A stretch of 64,000 nt of DNA from Hesseltinella vesiculosa (GCA_002104935.1 MCGT01000003.1:248001-312000); one strand, 5' to 3'; counted from the first letter of the stretch, positions 31,259 to 43,428 are shown. The notes: generated by a model not told the origin, from the letters alone. Program-made: numbers and translations.

Positions 31259-33803
31259 ATGGCTCACGCTGCTCGTATTAGCTCTGTTGTGGACAGTCTC
31301 ACCAAAGCTCCTCGCAACATCGCCTTCCCTTCCAAGGACGGTGTTCCCAAGCCCTCGTCTGAAATCTTTGGCGAAAATGTCTTTTCCTCAAAGGTCATGG
31401 CCAAAATGCTGCCCAAGCCCGTGTTCAAGAACTTCATCAAGCAGCTCAAGGGTAACGAAAGTCTCGACAAGGGCACTGCCGATGCCATTGCGCATGCTGT
31501 CAAGGTCTGGGCTATCCAACGTGGCGCTAGCCATTTCACCCATTGGTTCCAACCTGTCAATGACTCCACCGCCGAAAAGCACGACAGTTTCTTGACCTTG
31601 AAGTCCAACTACGAAGAAGGACTGGAAGAAGTAAGAGGTCTGGTTGGAACAATCGGAAACTGACACGTTACTTAGGTCACTGCCATCGATACTTTCTCTG
31701 GCTCTCAATTGTTGCAATCTGAGCCTGATGCTTCTTCCTTCCCTTCCGGTGGCATGCGTACCACCTTTGAAGCTCGTGGTTATACTGGCAAGTGACGTTT
31801 TTTTTTTTTTTATTATTATCACATGCCAGAGTTTTTAGTAACACGCTAAAAATTCGTTCAATAGTGTGGGATACCAAGAGCCCCATGTTCTTGCAAGATG
31901 GCCCTCATGGTACTGCTATCTTGTATATTCCCTCGGTCTTCATCTCTTACAATGGTGAAGCTTTGGATGAAAAGTCGGTCTTGTTGCGTTCCGCCGAAGC
32001 CCTTAACCGGGTCTGCGTCGAAGTGCTTGATTTGATTTCACCCAAGGATAGCGGTAGGAAGATCATCCTTGATTATCATCGATGATAGCCCAGTGCTCAT
32101 GTGATCCTTTTTTTTTTTTTTTTTTTTTTTATAGAAACCCCACGTACCAAATCCGTCCACTCCACTTTGGGTACAGAACAAGAATACTTTTTGATTGATC
32201 GCGCCTTGTACACCCTCCGTCCTGATTTGAAGATCACCGGCCGCACCTTGCTCGGTGGCTTGCCTCCTCGCCATCAACAACTGGAAGACCATTACTTTGG
32301 CAAGATCCCCTCGCGCGTGTTGGCTGCCATTAGTGAAGTCGAATACGAATTGGCTCGCGTCGGTGCTCCCATCAAGACCCGCCACAACGAAGTGGCCCCA
32401 GCCCAATTCGAAGTCGCCCCCATCTTTGAAGAATCCATGTTGGCTGTGGACCACAACATGTTGACCATGGATGCTCTTCACCGTGTGGCCCATCGTCACA
32501 AGCTCAAGGTGCTCTTCCACGAAAAGCCTTTCCGCGGCGTCAACGGCTCCGGCAAGCACTGCAACTGGGCCCTGTCCACCGACCAAGGCGAAAATCTCCT
32601 GGACCCCACCTCCAACCCCGAAACCAACAACCGCTTCCTGCTCTTCCTGGTGGCCGTCTTGCAAGCCGTGTATGAGCACGGTGATTTGCTGCGTGCCGGT
32701 ATCGCCTCGGCCTCCAACGACCACCGCTTGGGTGCTCAAGAAGCTCCTCCCGGCATCATCTCTGTGTTCTTGGGTACCCAACTGGACGAAGTCTTGAACG
32801 CCATCGAAGAAGGCCGCCCCGTCAACCACCAAGTCGCCGCCCCCCAACTGGAAGAAGTCCGTGTCAAGGGCACTGTTCTGGATCTCAAGGTCAAGAGCTT
32901 GCCCGCCATCTCTCGTGACTTGACCGACCGCAACCGTACCTCACCTTTTGCCTTTACTGGCAACAAGTTCGAATTCCGTGCCGCCGGTTCCAAGCAATCG
33001 CCCTCCTTCCCTGTCGCCTTGTTGAACAGTGCTGTTGCCTCGGTCTTGGTCCGTATCCGTGACGCTTTGGTCAAGCAAAAGGGTGACAAGCCCGTCGCCA
33101 GTGACGAAGACCAACTGGCCGTCATCCGTGCCTTCATTGCCACCTCCAAGGTAAGCGAAAAAAAATCGTATGCTTTGTTGGGCGTAGGCAGGCGCTCATT
33201 TTTATTTCCTTTCCTAATTAGAACGTCCGCTTTGAAGGGGACAACTACTCTGATGAATGGGTTGTCGAAGCCAACCGTCGTGGTTTGGCCAACATCAAGA
33301 AGAGCCCCGAAGCTTTCAAGCGCCTGCTTCGCCCCGAAAACGCCGAAATGTTGCATCGCACCGGCGTCTTCTCTGAGCCTGAATTGCACTCGCGTTACCA
33401 CATCTTGGTCGAAAAGTACTGCAAGGATGTCACCATCGAAGCCCATACCTTGTTGACCATGATCCAGCAACTCGTCATCCCTGCCTGTTTCGCCTACCGT
33501 CGCGAATTGGCCGAAGCTGCTGCCAACCTGGCTCAAATCAGCGTCGGCGCCGGTCCTGAAGTCGATCTCCTGAACAAGCTCACCCCCATTGTGTCCGACT
33601 TGCAAACCTCCTCTGCCGAATTGGGCGACTTGATGGATAAGCTCAATGACGTGACCGATTTTGCCGCCCTTGCCGATGCTTGCTCTGAACAAGTCTTGCC
33701 TGGCATGGACAAGGTCCGTGGCTTTGCCGATCAATTGGAAGGCTTGGTCGCCGACAAGCACTGGCCCTTCCCCAAGTACACCGAACTCTTCTTCAACATT
33801 TAA
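31259..33803 (+). CDS. glutamine synthetase, type III
   Basis: Five exons (31259-31630, 31676-31787, 31865-32053, 32135-33150, 33222-33803) give 756 residues, about the size of GSIII (700-750) and twice fungal GSII (~350). The enzyme makes glutamine from glutamate, ammonia and ATP as a large homo-oligomer. Type-III marks are clear: an N-terminal extension with [21 protein letters not shown] followed by [16 protein letters not shown] (about residue 234), [37 protein letters not shown] (about 355-372), [14 protein letters not shown] (about 421-434), [18 protein letters not shown], and a long C-terminal helical domain. Intron 2 begins GCAAGT, a GC donor, which is needed to give GYTVWD in frame. 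A GSIII is unusual in a fungal genome; GSII is the common form. Confidence 0.92.
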
Positions 33804-34252
33804 AAAAAAAGTAATATTAAGAGAATGGTATACCTCTTCCCTTTCTTCATTCATCCTTCTTTTGAAAATAAACGATAGCATTTCTATTTTGCACCAAGCA
33901 AACCCACTTTTTTGATCGAGCGGGGGAGGGAGCCTCTTTGTGTTTTTTCCATGACTTGCTACTCGTGTGCTCTCTCTTTCTATCCGTGGCCATTTGTTTC
34001 GTCTTTTCCCTAGCCGCTTTAGTCGCCACGCCTTCCATTGGCGTTGGCCGTGCCTTACTCTGTCGTTACCGAGAAAACCTCCATGGCTGGTCTCCAATTC
34101 ACCAGTCTTTTTTTTTTTTTTTTTTTTTTTTTTTTGAACACCGTCGGCTATATGAAGGATGATTTTATTGAACATGAATAGAATTAAGAAAAAAAAAAAA
34201 AAAAAAAAGGAAAAAATAAATGGGGATGCAAAAAATAAACAAAAAGATGGGT
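33804..34252. other. convergent 3' spacer
   Basis: About 450 bp between the glutamine synthetase end (plus) and the GAS2-protein end (minus). Poly-T (34109-34135) and poly-A (34190-34208) runs dominate; AAAATAAACG at 33866 is a candidate poly(A) signal for the plus gene, and the TTTTATTG at 34161 for the minus gene. No gene is visible. Confidence 0.5.
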
Positions 34253-37200
34253 TCATCGCCAGGGAATCTTGACATGGGGCGAGGAGGTTTGCTTGCTGCG
34301 GGCCTTCGTCATGGTGACCTGGACACGGTTGCCGGCATGATCAGTGACCAGGAACTTGTTGCCTTCCTTGATGCCGGGAGAAGGAGGAGGGCCAGGGATG
34401 GCGGGCTGGCCGGGGCCGTGGAGGCGGAAGTACGAGGGCGAGGTGAACGTTTCGGTGGAGTTGGATGCTTGCAACGACCCATCGGTTTTGGAAGGCGTAG
34501 CGAGGAGCAAGGCAGGCGGGTGAGAGTGGCGCTTCTTTCCATTGGTCTGGCTCTCGGCTGGTGGAGAGGTTGAAAGCGACAAAGCTTGCTTGTGGGAAGC
34601 AGCAGGGGCAGCAGAGTGCAGGGAGCCGTGGCCGACATCTTCAATGAGAGCATGGTCGCGCAAGAACTGCGACAGCTCGACCCAGCCGCCACCAACACGG
34701 ACCATGACCATGCGGCTGCGCAGGATACGGCAGTACGCCAGCTTGGGGTTTTTGTCGCCAAACCAATACCGGCCCACCTCTCCAGGCACCATCTTGACGG
34801 GCACACCATAGGGCGAGTCATTAACGATGTTGCCTACCGCCACATCCAGATCGTTTTTTGGGTCGGCCACGTATTTTTTGTTGGGACGAGTGGCCGGGTC
34901 GTTATAGAGGCTGCGCCAAGATGTGCGTTTCAAGGCGCGCTCGGCTGTCATCAAGCGAGGAGAAGCGCCAAGCGTTGGCGTGGCGCTCGGGGTATAGGAT
35001 CGACGGGCCATGGGTGACATGGACTTGCGCTGGGAGCGGAACATGGACATGGAGGTGTGGGGCCGCTGGGCTTCGTCGTATTGACGGTTATAGTCGGACA
35101 TGGGCACATAGGTCGCGCGACGAGGTCGCGGCGTCGTGGTAGGCTTGTTGGTCGTGTTCGTCTGGGCAGACGCTGGGCCGGGCGACATGGTGCGGCGGCG
35201 TTGCTGGTAGTGCTCCATTTGCCGGACAACAACAGATGACGGTGACGAGGACAGCACCGGCATCTTGGATATCAAGGCTTGGCGCTGAACCTGGACTTGG
35301 TGCTGCAGGTAATACCAGCGCTTAATCAACTGGTCATAAAAGGCATCGAGCCGTATATCACAAGCATCGGCGGCTTGTTTGGTCACATCACGACAAGCGT
35401 CGTCGGTGGCGTGTTGATCGGCAGGGACAATGGCATCGGCATCGCCATCACCCACAAACGGCGCAGCCTCCTTGATCAGATCCACCAGGTTAGGCTCGTA
35501 GTACTTGTAACGTGTTTCCAGCTCGATCAAGGCAGCTTGTAGATCAGCGCGGCGCAAGGATGGTGACGACTGCTGAGAGGCAATGGTGACGCTAGCAGCT
35601 TTGCGGCGAGCCTGGTCGACAATGTCGGACAGGGCGACCAGCAGCACATCCCATTCGTCCAGGATGGTCATGACATGGGACAAATGGCGAGCACGAGCAA
35701 GCCAGTACCGCTTGTCTTCAATAGCCTGGGCAAGCTGGCCCATGGCTTGAGCAACAGTGTTGCGTTGGTCGGTCAGGTTGGGGTGGGATACGAGCGATTG
35801 GTCGACTTGGTGACGGAGAGGCATCAGTTGTGATTCAATGTCCTGCTCTACTTGATCCAGCGCTTGCTGCGCACCATCCAAAGCAGTGTCTGTTGGTAGC
35901 AACGGCAGAGGGCATGTCACCAACCAAGCCGATAGTGCATTATCATCCACATCATCTTCATTGTCGTCGTCGTCGTCAAGATCATCATCGACATCGTCGT
36001 CCACTTTACGCGCTTGCTATAAAAAATAAAAATAAAAAAAAAAAAAAAAAAGTGAGCGCGCTTGCGCTTGCCTCTCACTTCCTTTGAACGGCGAGGCTTT
36101 TACCTTTTGTGAACCATCGATGGTTTGCTGGTCGTCGAGGTCATCACTGTCGTCCACTTCGTCATGAACAGGTACACGGATAGCAGCAACACGTTCACGA
36201 AAGGAGCCTACCAGACGAAGCAGATCCTTCATCCGGCGGGCAGCGTCGGTCTGCTGCCCATGTTGGTCGAGGGCGAGACGGATCTGGTCCAACCGGGCAT
36301 GCATCCCACCAACTTTCTGTGTCAATTGCTGATGCGTCGTTCCCATGGCCTGTCGCCAGGCTGCGTGGTGGTCAACGTCGGTCGTTGGGAAGGGGGCGTC
36401 TTGCCACAGTTGGACCATGTCAAGAGCCTTGTCTTGAATACGGTCAAAGCTTCGCAGACTCTGCTGCATCGCATCCAGCTTGGCCTGGCAGCTACCAATG
36501 ACGACACGCACTTCGGCATCGTCGCTCAAGCCGACATCGGCCATCAGGTTGGTCAGGGCTTGGTCACATTGTTTCAACCAGGTGTCAATGTCGCGTGCAG
36601 CCTTGGCATGGACATACAAGTGACGCACCGACTGCATTTGCTGCTTGGCATACACCATGGTCTGGTCCAGGTCCTGCAGAGCGGTGCGCATGCGGCGGTG
36701 GTCGTTTTCGCACTGGTCGTCGGTCCATTGTTGCTGACAGGTAAGGTCGGTCACAGCATCGGCTTCTTCAGCTGACTGGTCTTGATGATAGCGCGTGAAG
36801 GAGGAGGATGGGGTGGCGGGAGGAGTAAGTTTGCGAAGGTGTTCCCATTGGCTCCATCGATCGATGCGGCCATGATCCTGCTGGGCTTGCTGGTGCTCCA
36901 AGGTGTCCTGAAGCAGAGCTTGTAGACCATCGACGTTGGAGGCGATGGCTAGATCCATGGCGCTGGATTGTTGTAGCTGCAAAGCCTGGGTAAGGCGCTG
37001 ACGGTCTTGCTGGATGGCCTCGACCAAAGCATCGACTTGGCCCTGGTAATCGCGCCAGGCGTCTTGTTGCTGTTGGCGGCGGTTGCTGCGTTCATTGGCG
37101 GCGGCCACGATCTCTTGAGCGTATTCCTTGAGGGACTGGTAACGTTCCTTGGCACAGGCATAGTTGGCTGTCTGCAATGGGTCTCGGGCAAGCTAGGTGG

Positions 37201-40200
37201 ACGCGAGACAGGATTGGGAAAAAGGAGAGTGAGAAAAAAAAATGGTTGGAGGAGGGGGAGAAAGGGGGATTGGTTTACCAGAGGTGCGCGAGTGAGTCGA
37301 GATTTAAATTTCGAGGCAGTGGGTGGCGAGTGGGCTTGGTCTTGTTCCATGGAACGGTAGATATCTTCCAACATATCGAGCTGGGCGCGACCAATAGTGA
37401 GACAGGCAGCATCAAATTCGGGGTCATCTTGGTCAGCTTCGGTGTGCAGTGCGGTAGGGGCCAGAAGTTGATCAAGGGCCATCTGAACTTGACTTAAGCG
37501 ACGTTGACGGTTGTACCACTGGGTGACGTTTTCCTGGAAAGTGGCCAGGTCATCAAGTTCCTGGGTGAGCAGGGCCCATTCGTCCTGGAGGGATTGGTCT
37601 TCGGGTGGCGTGGATGACTGATGTCGACCGAGATGGTGGACAAATTCGAGATAGAGCGGGGTCTGGTCCTTGAGCTGGGTTTGCCATTGGGCCAGGGTGG
37701 TCTGCAGGGTGTCGAGGCGATCTTCATCTTGGTCCAGGGATTCGCCGGTGATAAAGCCACAGGTATGTTTGATGCCGGGGAACGCAGTGCGCATGCGATG
37801 CACCCATTGCCAGAGGTCACGACGCATATCATCCAGGTTGCGGCCCTGTTCGAGCTGCTGGCTCAGGGTGAGAAGGGCAAGTTCCTGCTGGGAGAGATGC
37901 TGCTGCAGGTCCGTGTAGCTGTCGTGCATCGCTTCGACGGCATTGTGCAAGCGCTGGGTGGATGGAGGCTTGTCTTTGTCTTGAGGCACCCAAGCATGGA
38001 CAGCCTCGGCCAAGGCCAGCACATGGTCGGCGGAGAAGTGGTCGGCGCCAGTGGTGCGTTTGGTGTGCAGCTGAGCTTTCATGTTGGTGACCAGGCGTTC
38101 CCAAGCTTGGAATTGGTCGAGCGACGCAGTGTTGCCCAGAGCCAGGCGTTGCTGTTCCATGGTAACCAGTTGCTGATCCTGCTCCAGAGCCCATTGCTTG
38201 CATATGTCCGCATGGTTCATCATCTCCTGCATACGCTGCCGCAAGACCCATCGGTGCTTGACGTTTTGCCAGTCCTTATCGACTAGGGTGACAGGACGAG
38301 TGAGTCGACTATTTTTTTTTTTTTTTTTTTTGGTGGGCTGTCACTTACCACTTTCACCGAGATGGACAAGTTGGGTGCGGTAATGACCAATCCATTGGCG
38401 AACGTGCTGATTGGCGTCATTGTTGGCTTCTTCGTCGACAACGAGGGTGGCCAGCGGATAGGGAATGCGTTGGGTGGAGGCGAGAGCGACAATGTGTTCT
38501 TGGGTGGCTTGGATTTTCTCAGCCCAGATGTCTTGTTCTTGCTGTTCGTCGTGGTCGTCCAGGGACGAAGATGGAAGGGAGAGCGGTGGATTGGGTGGAG
38601 GACCGGCGGCTGGGTCATGGTGGACGTCGTCTTTGATGATGAAATCACACACTTGATCAAGCTCGGTATGGAGCAGGTGAGCATCTTCCTGGGCTTTGTC
38701 GACCAGGGCCAGGAAATCCATCACGGCCAGGCGTTGTTCGACGACACTGCGCACAAAGGACATGCGTTTGAACAGGTCTTCAAAGAACTCTTCGCAGTTG
38801 GACTGGCGCTGTTCAAAATGCGAAGGCAGGTCGACCTGGGCAGAGTCGTACAGGTCCTCAAAGAGCTGGATCAGGCTGGAAAAGCCGGTCTTGTCGTACT
38901 CGGAGAGCTTGTGTTCCAAGGTGAGCAGGTGGTCGATCCAGTAGGCTTTGCCATGTGTCTCATCGTTGTCGGCCTGGCTGTCCTGGCCGTCGGGTTGGTG
39001 CCAGCGGGCCAGGGTCAGGAAGGCGTCGACCTCATGTTCGGTGGTATGGAGCCAGGCGAGGGTGGAGGCGCATTGGTCTTCCCAGGCGGCGCGTTTGGTC
39101 AGCAGGTCAAGTCGGTGAGTTTTGTCGCGAAGGGCATGCATGACTTTGTCGAGGGTGGTGAGGGTGGTGAGGGTGATTTCGATGGTAGTGGTATCGGCGG
39201 GGCTGAGATCCTTGCCGCCGGTGAGGGCTTTGACATGTGAGCGGAGGCGGGCCATGTCTTGTTGGTTAAAGGTTTCCATATCGTGTTCGAGCACGTGGTG
39301 GTCCTGCTGCCATTGATGCAGGGCAGCCTGGATCGCTTCCTGGTCCCACTGTTGATCGATGGGGTCTGGCAAGGACAAGGCTTCGAGCTGGAGGCGGCGT
39401 TCATCGATCCACAGACGGATGCGGTCGGCTTCAGCAAACCAGACACGCACTTCCTCGACCCAAGACTGGACCAAAGCATTCTTGTCAAACACCTGTTGCC
39501 ATCGTTGCACGTAGGCGTCCATATCCTCGGCGGGATCCTGTGTTGGCGTGGTGACGACGGCCAGGCTGTCATCCTTTCACACGTGATCAAGAAAAAAAAA
39601 AGTGAGTAACACGGTCCCGAGTCACAACCGTGCCGATCATCACTTTCTGGACCTACCGTCGGGCCGGGGCTGAAATAGTGGGGGTAATCCAGACGGAGGT
39701 GTTGCAAGGATTCGGTGGTGAGGGACATTTTTTGTTGCCAGGCTTGGACGATGGTTTGGTGTTGATTGGAGCGTTGCTGGGTCATGTTGGCTTGGATGGC
39801 ATCGAGGTCGAGGCGGATGGCAAGACAGGCCTGGCCGAAATGAAATCCTTGTTGAAAGGCTTTGAATTGGTTCTCAGCCTGGATCATGCGGTGGTTCAGG
39901 GCGTCATAGGTTTGACCCAGCTGTGACAGGCGAGCGACTTGCTGCTGCTGGTCTTGTTGTAGCAGGGTGAGGGAAGACGAAGGGGAAAAGGTCGAGGGGT
40001 CCCACCACGGACATTGTTGGTGGAGCAGGGTGACGGTGTCGGCGACCTGGGTCATGCGGGATTGCATTGTGAGCCAGTTGGATTCGTAAAGGGCCATGTC
40101 TTCGTGGGCGGCTTGTAAAGGGTGGAGGAGAACATGGGTGGAGGAAGTGGAGCCGTCGGTGGATTTGAGTTCCCAATCCAAGGGCAAGGATACGAGGGAG

Positions 40201-40604
40201 GACGAGCAAGAGGACGAGGAGTGGTCGGATTGGGAGGGTGGGACTTGGTGGTAATGAGAGCGGGTGGGCAGGAGCTGGCCGAGCTGGCTGTGAAGAGCAG
40301 CCATTTGTTCGATGAGCCAATTGGTCCGTGTTTCAAATAAGGTGTTGTCAGACGGTGGAGGTAGGAAGGGGGGTTCAGCCGTCGTCGTTTCGGTAGCAGC
40401 AGGCGGAGGCGGCGTTGAGTGAGTCACTGTTTTGGTGAGGCGGTAGTGTTGAATGGTGGCAGTCATGGTAGTGGTTTTGCCGATGGTGGTGGTGGCGTCT
40501 GACCAGGTCGGGTCTACAAGCGGTTGTGAAGGGGTATCGAGCATGTCATCCTGTTGTTCCTGGAACGGTTGCCAAAAAGTTTCATGTTGATCGTCTAGGG
40601 TCAT
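34253..40604 (-). CDS. giant spectrin-like coiled-coil protein with C-terminal GAS2 (GAR) microtubule-binding domain
   Basis: Five exons (40604-39657, 39573-38349, 38282-37279, 37192-36104, 36016-34253) keep phase throughout and give 2009 residues. I start at ATG 40604; the frame just upstream contains only a TTG and an acceptor-like CTTAG, so a non-coding 5' exon is possible. The N-terminal ~100 residues are Thr/Pro-rich. About 1500 residues of amphipathic helices with regularly spaced Trp follow (for example DQFQAWERLVTNMKAQLH, QDAWRDYQGQVDALVEAI), the pattern of spectrin/plakin repeats. An acidic Asp-rich linker and a Ser/Arg-rich region lead to a GAS2 domain near 1805-1880: DLDVAVGNIVND, VKMVPGEVGRYWFGDKNPKL, ILRSRMVMVRVGGGWVELS. 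Animal spectraplakins have this domain plus N-terminal calponin-homology domains; none is visible here. Probable cytoskeletal linker on microtubules. Confidence 0.85.
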
Positions 40605-41334
40605 GGCGCCACTCTTTCTAAGCAAATGTTAATAGGATGTCGGTGGTATGATAATAAAAGGTTCGTAATGGCGAATAGGATATAGAAAATGAGGCGATTG
40701 GGTATATGTACAAAATAAAATAAAGAAAAAAAAGCGAAGAAAGAAAGGCAGGTTCTCCTTTTTTTTTTTTTTTGGATAGCGATTCCCATTTTGGCCCCGC
40801 GCCAAAAAGGCATAAACAGAAAAATCTTTCACATCCACGCCTGCTATGTCTTAATTTGGTAACTCCATCGTTTCGACCATCCTATTGATATTCATTATGA
40901 GCCCAGGCTAGGCTGAATGTTGCTTCCTGTGAAAACATTCTTGACCAATCCTGTTTTTTTATGCTTTGCTTACTCAACTGTTCATGGACAAAGGGGGATA
41001 GGAGGTCCAATTCAGTGTAAAAAGGGAGACGTCTTTTGCAAGCTAAACAATCCAGGGGATGAAAAGACAGAGGGGCCATTGACAATTGCCACTCCGCCAC
41101 ACCTCTTTTGTTAGTGTATCTTGATAAAATACCCATCTGACGATATGACAAAGAAAAAGGAAGCAAGGCTGGAAAAAAAAAGTTTATACTGTACAAAACC
41201 TTGGAGAGGTGTCAAAAGGAGAAGGTTTGACGGGCGGCAAAAAAAAAAAAAAAAATAGGGGGAGGTGATCGAAAGCTTTGGAGAAGATGCGCTTTAATCG
41301 GTGTGCGGCAAAGGAAAGAGATGAGGAATGCTGT
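40605..41334. other. spacer between GAS2 and GOT1 genes
   Basis: About 730 bp, both neighbours on the minus strand. It contains T/A runs (40760-40775, 41240-41257) and acceptor-like CTTAG at 40619-40623 just 5' of the GAS2-gene start, hinting at a leader intron. Small frames here are not recognisable. Confidence 0.4.
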
Positions 41335-42013
41335 CTAATGGACGAGGGTAAAATAAAAGGAAAATTTAAACACGAGTACGGCTGTCACGCGGTAAAAACT
41401 ATTCAAAAAGACGTTGAGTCCATGCTCTTGCCCCACTCTCCCACCTCCTTTTTTTACCCTTGAAATCACAGGCTGGGATAGAATAGGCCCAATGATAGGC
41501 AGTCGCTTCAAAAACCCAAACACGACAGGGAAGAAATCACTGTCAAAAATAAGATAGACAAATATATCATGAGTGATCTGCCACCTTGAGCATCTGTCCT
41601 TTGCTTACCCAAACAAGTTCAGAAACCCAAAGATTTCCACCACAAAACCAATGATTGGATATTTGCTTAGCACCAAAAAGATCCCTCCAAGGAAACATAT
41701 CGTGCCACGTAGTTTTTCTTTTCTCGTGAAGAACACAACCGTGCTCTTTGGCCCGATAATCGCTGCAATCCCTCCCAAGAACAGAATCTAGGAAAACGAA
41801 AAAAAAACAGTCAAGAGATCATGCGCGACTGTCTAGTCATCTTACATTGCCAATCGCCATCAGCCCAGCGTCAAAAAAAAGCATCACGCCCATCAGCATG
41901 AAAAATAGCCCAAAAGCTGTCAATCCTACCCCAATTTCTACGTAGAAACTTGTGAGCATTCTGTTTTATTTTTCTTCCATCATTCCCTTACTTTGACGAT
42001 CACTTAACCACAT
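41335..42013 (-). CDS. GOT1: Golgi transport protein GOT1
   Basis: Four short exons (42013-41992, 41937-41846, 41787-41609, 41539-41335) give about 165 residues. Exon 1 has only 22 nt and encodes MWLSDRQ plus one base; joined to exon 2 it restores the family start MWLSDRQKIGVGLTAFGLFF. Four hydrophobic helices follow, with FDAGLMAIGN, KEKLRGTICFLGGIFLVL and IIGFVVEIFGFLNLFGDFFP, all highly typical of GOT1/SFT2-related ER-Golgi membrane proteins. The conserved end is FLKRLPIIGPILSQPVISR. After it the frame runs on for 40 residues of unusual sequence to a TAG at 41337-41335; GOT1 is usually ~140 residues, so either the tail is longer here or GGTAAAAA near 41472 is a donor to another exon. Acts in vesicle fusion at the Golgi. 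Confidence 0.85.
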
Positions 42014-42471
42014 TGTTAATCAGCAATAAAAAGGAACTGAAAATAAAAGAGGAATAAAAAAAGAACTTATGAATTCTACACGTTGCACTACGGGAAAAAA
42101 GAAAAACAGCCTCCAATCAGCTTACTCTTTTGCCTTTTCCTAACAGAACAATAGACACCAGCAGCAGAATGACCAAAGAAAAAAAAAGGAAACGTGGTCA
42201 TCCATGCCGGGAGGAAAGGGGATGGTGGTCAATGAAAGGTGATCAAAAGTGACGAACAGCAGTGACACAGTTCATTGATGAAAGCCTGTTGCAGCACGAC
42301 CATGGCATGGAGAATGGAAGTTCGTGTGCTTAGGGACCAAATCGCATGCGGCTTTCTCACTGGCTGCGCTGGGTTTCTTCTCGGGTGAGCCTTGGCTGAA
42401 GAAGCTCTTTTTTTTTTTTTTTTTTTTCTTGCTCTCTGTCACTTTTTTCTTCACATTTGATATCTGCAGCC
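42014..42471. promoter_or_regulatory. divergent promoter region, GOT1 / SRRM1-like
   Basis: The 458 bp between two divergent start codons must contain both promoters. A 20-bp T run at 42409-42427 precedes the SRRM1-like ATG. No gene is visible. Confidence 0.5.
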
Positions 42472-43428
42472 ATGGGCGATGGCTTTTTCAAGGCAGGAAA
42501 AAAGGAACGAGATGGTAAATGAGCTCACCTGTGTTTCATTCATAGGGCGCGAGTGCTGAGCAAGACAGCCGATTTAGCAACAAGGAAAAGAAGCTGCTGA
42601 AATCCATCAACTTTCCACCTGAATTCGATCAAAAGGTTGATTTTAAAAAAGTCAACCTGGATGTGATCCGGCCATGGATCGCCAACAAAATCACGCAGTA
42701 TCTTGGTGTCGAGGACGAAGTCATTGTCGATTTCGCCTTTAGTTTATTAGAGGAACAGGTAACGTTCTTCAGTCCACCTACCCGACACACCGTCAACCTT
42801 TTTTTTAAGTAGAAACCTGATCCAAAACGCATTCAAATCAACCTGACTGGTTTCTTGGAATCCAATACACCTGCGTTCATGTTGGAACTATGGAAGCTAC
42901 TTCTCAGTGCCCAGGAAACCATCGGAGGCATCCCGAAAGAATTCATCGACCAGAAAAAAGAAGAGCTTCGGCGTAAAAGGGTAAGAACTCGACGTGTAGT
43001 CTACAAGCAAACTCAGTGTCACCTTTTTTTTTAGGAACAAGAAGAAGATCGTCGAAAGGAGCGAGACTCCACAATGGACCGTATTCGCCAACAACGTGAT
43101 GACGACCGAGAATACCATGCTTCCCAACCAAGCTCTCGCCGCTCCCGCTTTGTAAGTGGCCATTCTCGGTCGAAGAAACCCCAACTTACTCTTATTGGCA
43201 ATCCCATAGGATCGGTCATCGCCACCACCTCGCCGTCGTCATCGGAGCCCATCGCCTGTCGATCGTCACCGTCGGTACAGCCCATCGTCTGACCGCCGTT
43301 CGCGCCGTCCTTCCCGTAGCCCGTCGCGATCCCGATCACCTTCGCACCGTCGCCGCCAACACAGATCGCGATCGCCTTCACCAAGACGAAGTCGGCAAGA
43401 CTATGGCCGTTATGAGAGACGCAGATAA
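42472..43428 (+). CDS. SRRM1/SRm160-like PWI-domain splicing coactivator
   Basis: Five exons (42472-42492, 42546-42758, 42813-42980, 43035-43151, 43210-43428) give 245 residues. The start MGDGFFKGASAEQDSRFSNK matches the animal SRRM1 N-terminus almost residue for residue. This needs intron 1 to begin GCAGGA (GC donor); the nearby GT at 42515 would shift the frame into a stop. The PWI domain (about 25-105) carries VIRPWIANKITQYLGVEDEV and ends IQINLTGFLESNTPAFM. A charged helix (KKEELRRKREQEEDRRKERD) and an RS/RP-rich tail (SRSPSRSRSPSHRRRQHRSR) follow. It binds RNA and bridges SR proteins in the spliceosome and exon-junction complex. The RS tail is far shorter than in human SRRM1 (904 residues). 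Confidence 0.88.

Noticed and set aside
31988..32847. Long antisense frames over the glutamine synthetase gene (also over the GAS2, NDT80 and VPS8 genes)
   Set aside because: They are shadows of strongly biased coding sequence on the other strand; the sense frames carry the conserved motifs and introns.
40605..40625. GAS2-protein start further upstream
   Set aside because: The upstream in-frame start is a TTG, and an acceptor-like site lies there, pointing to non-coding leader sequence.
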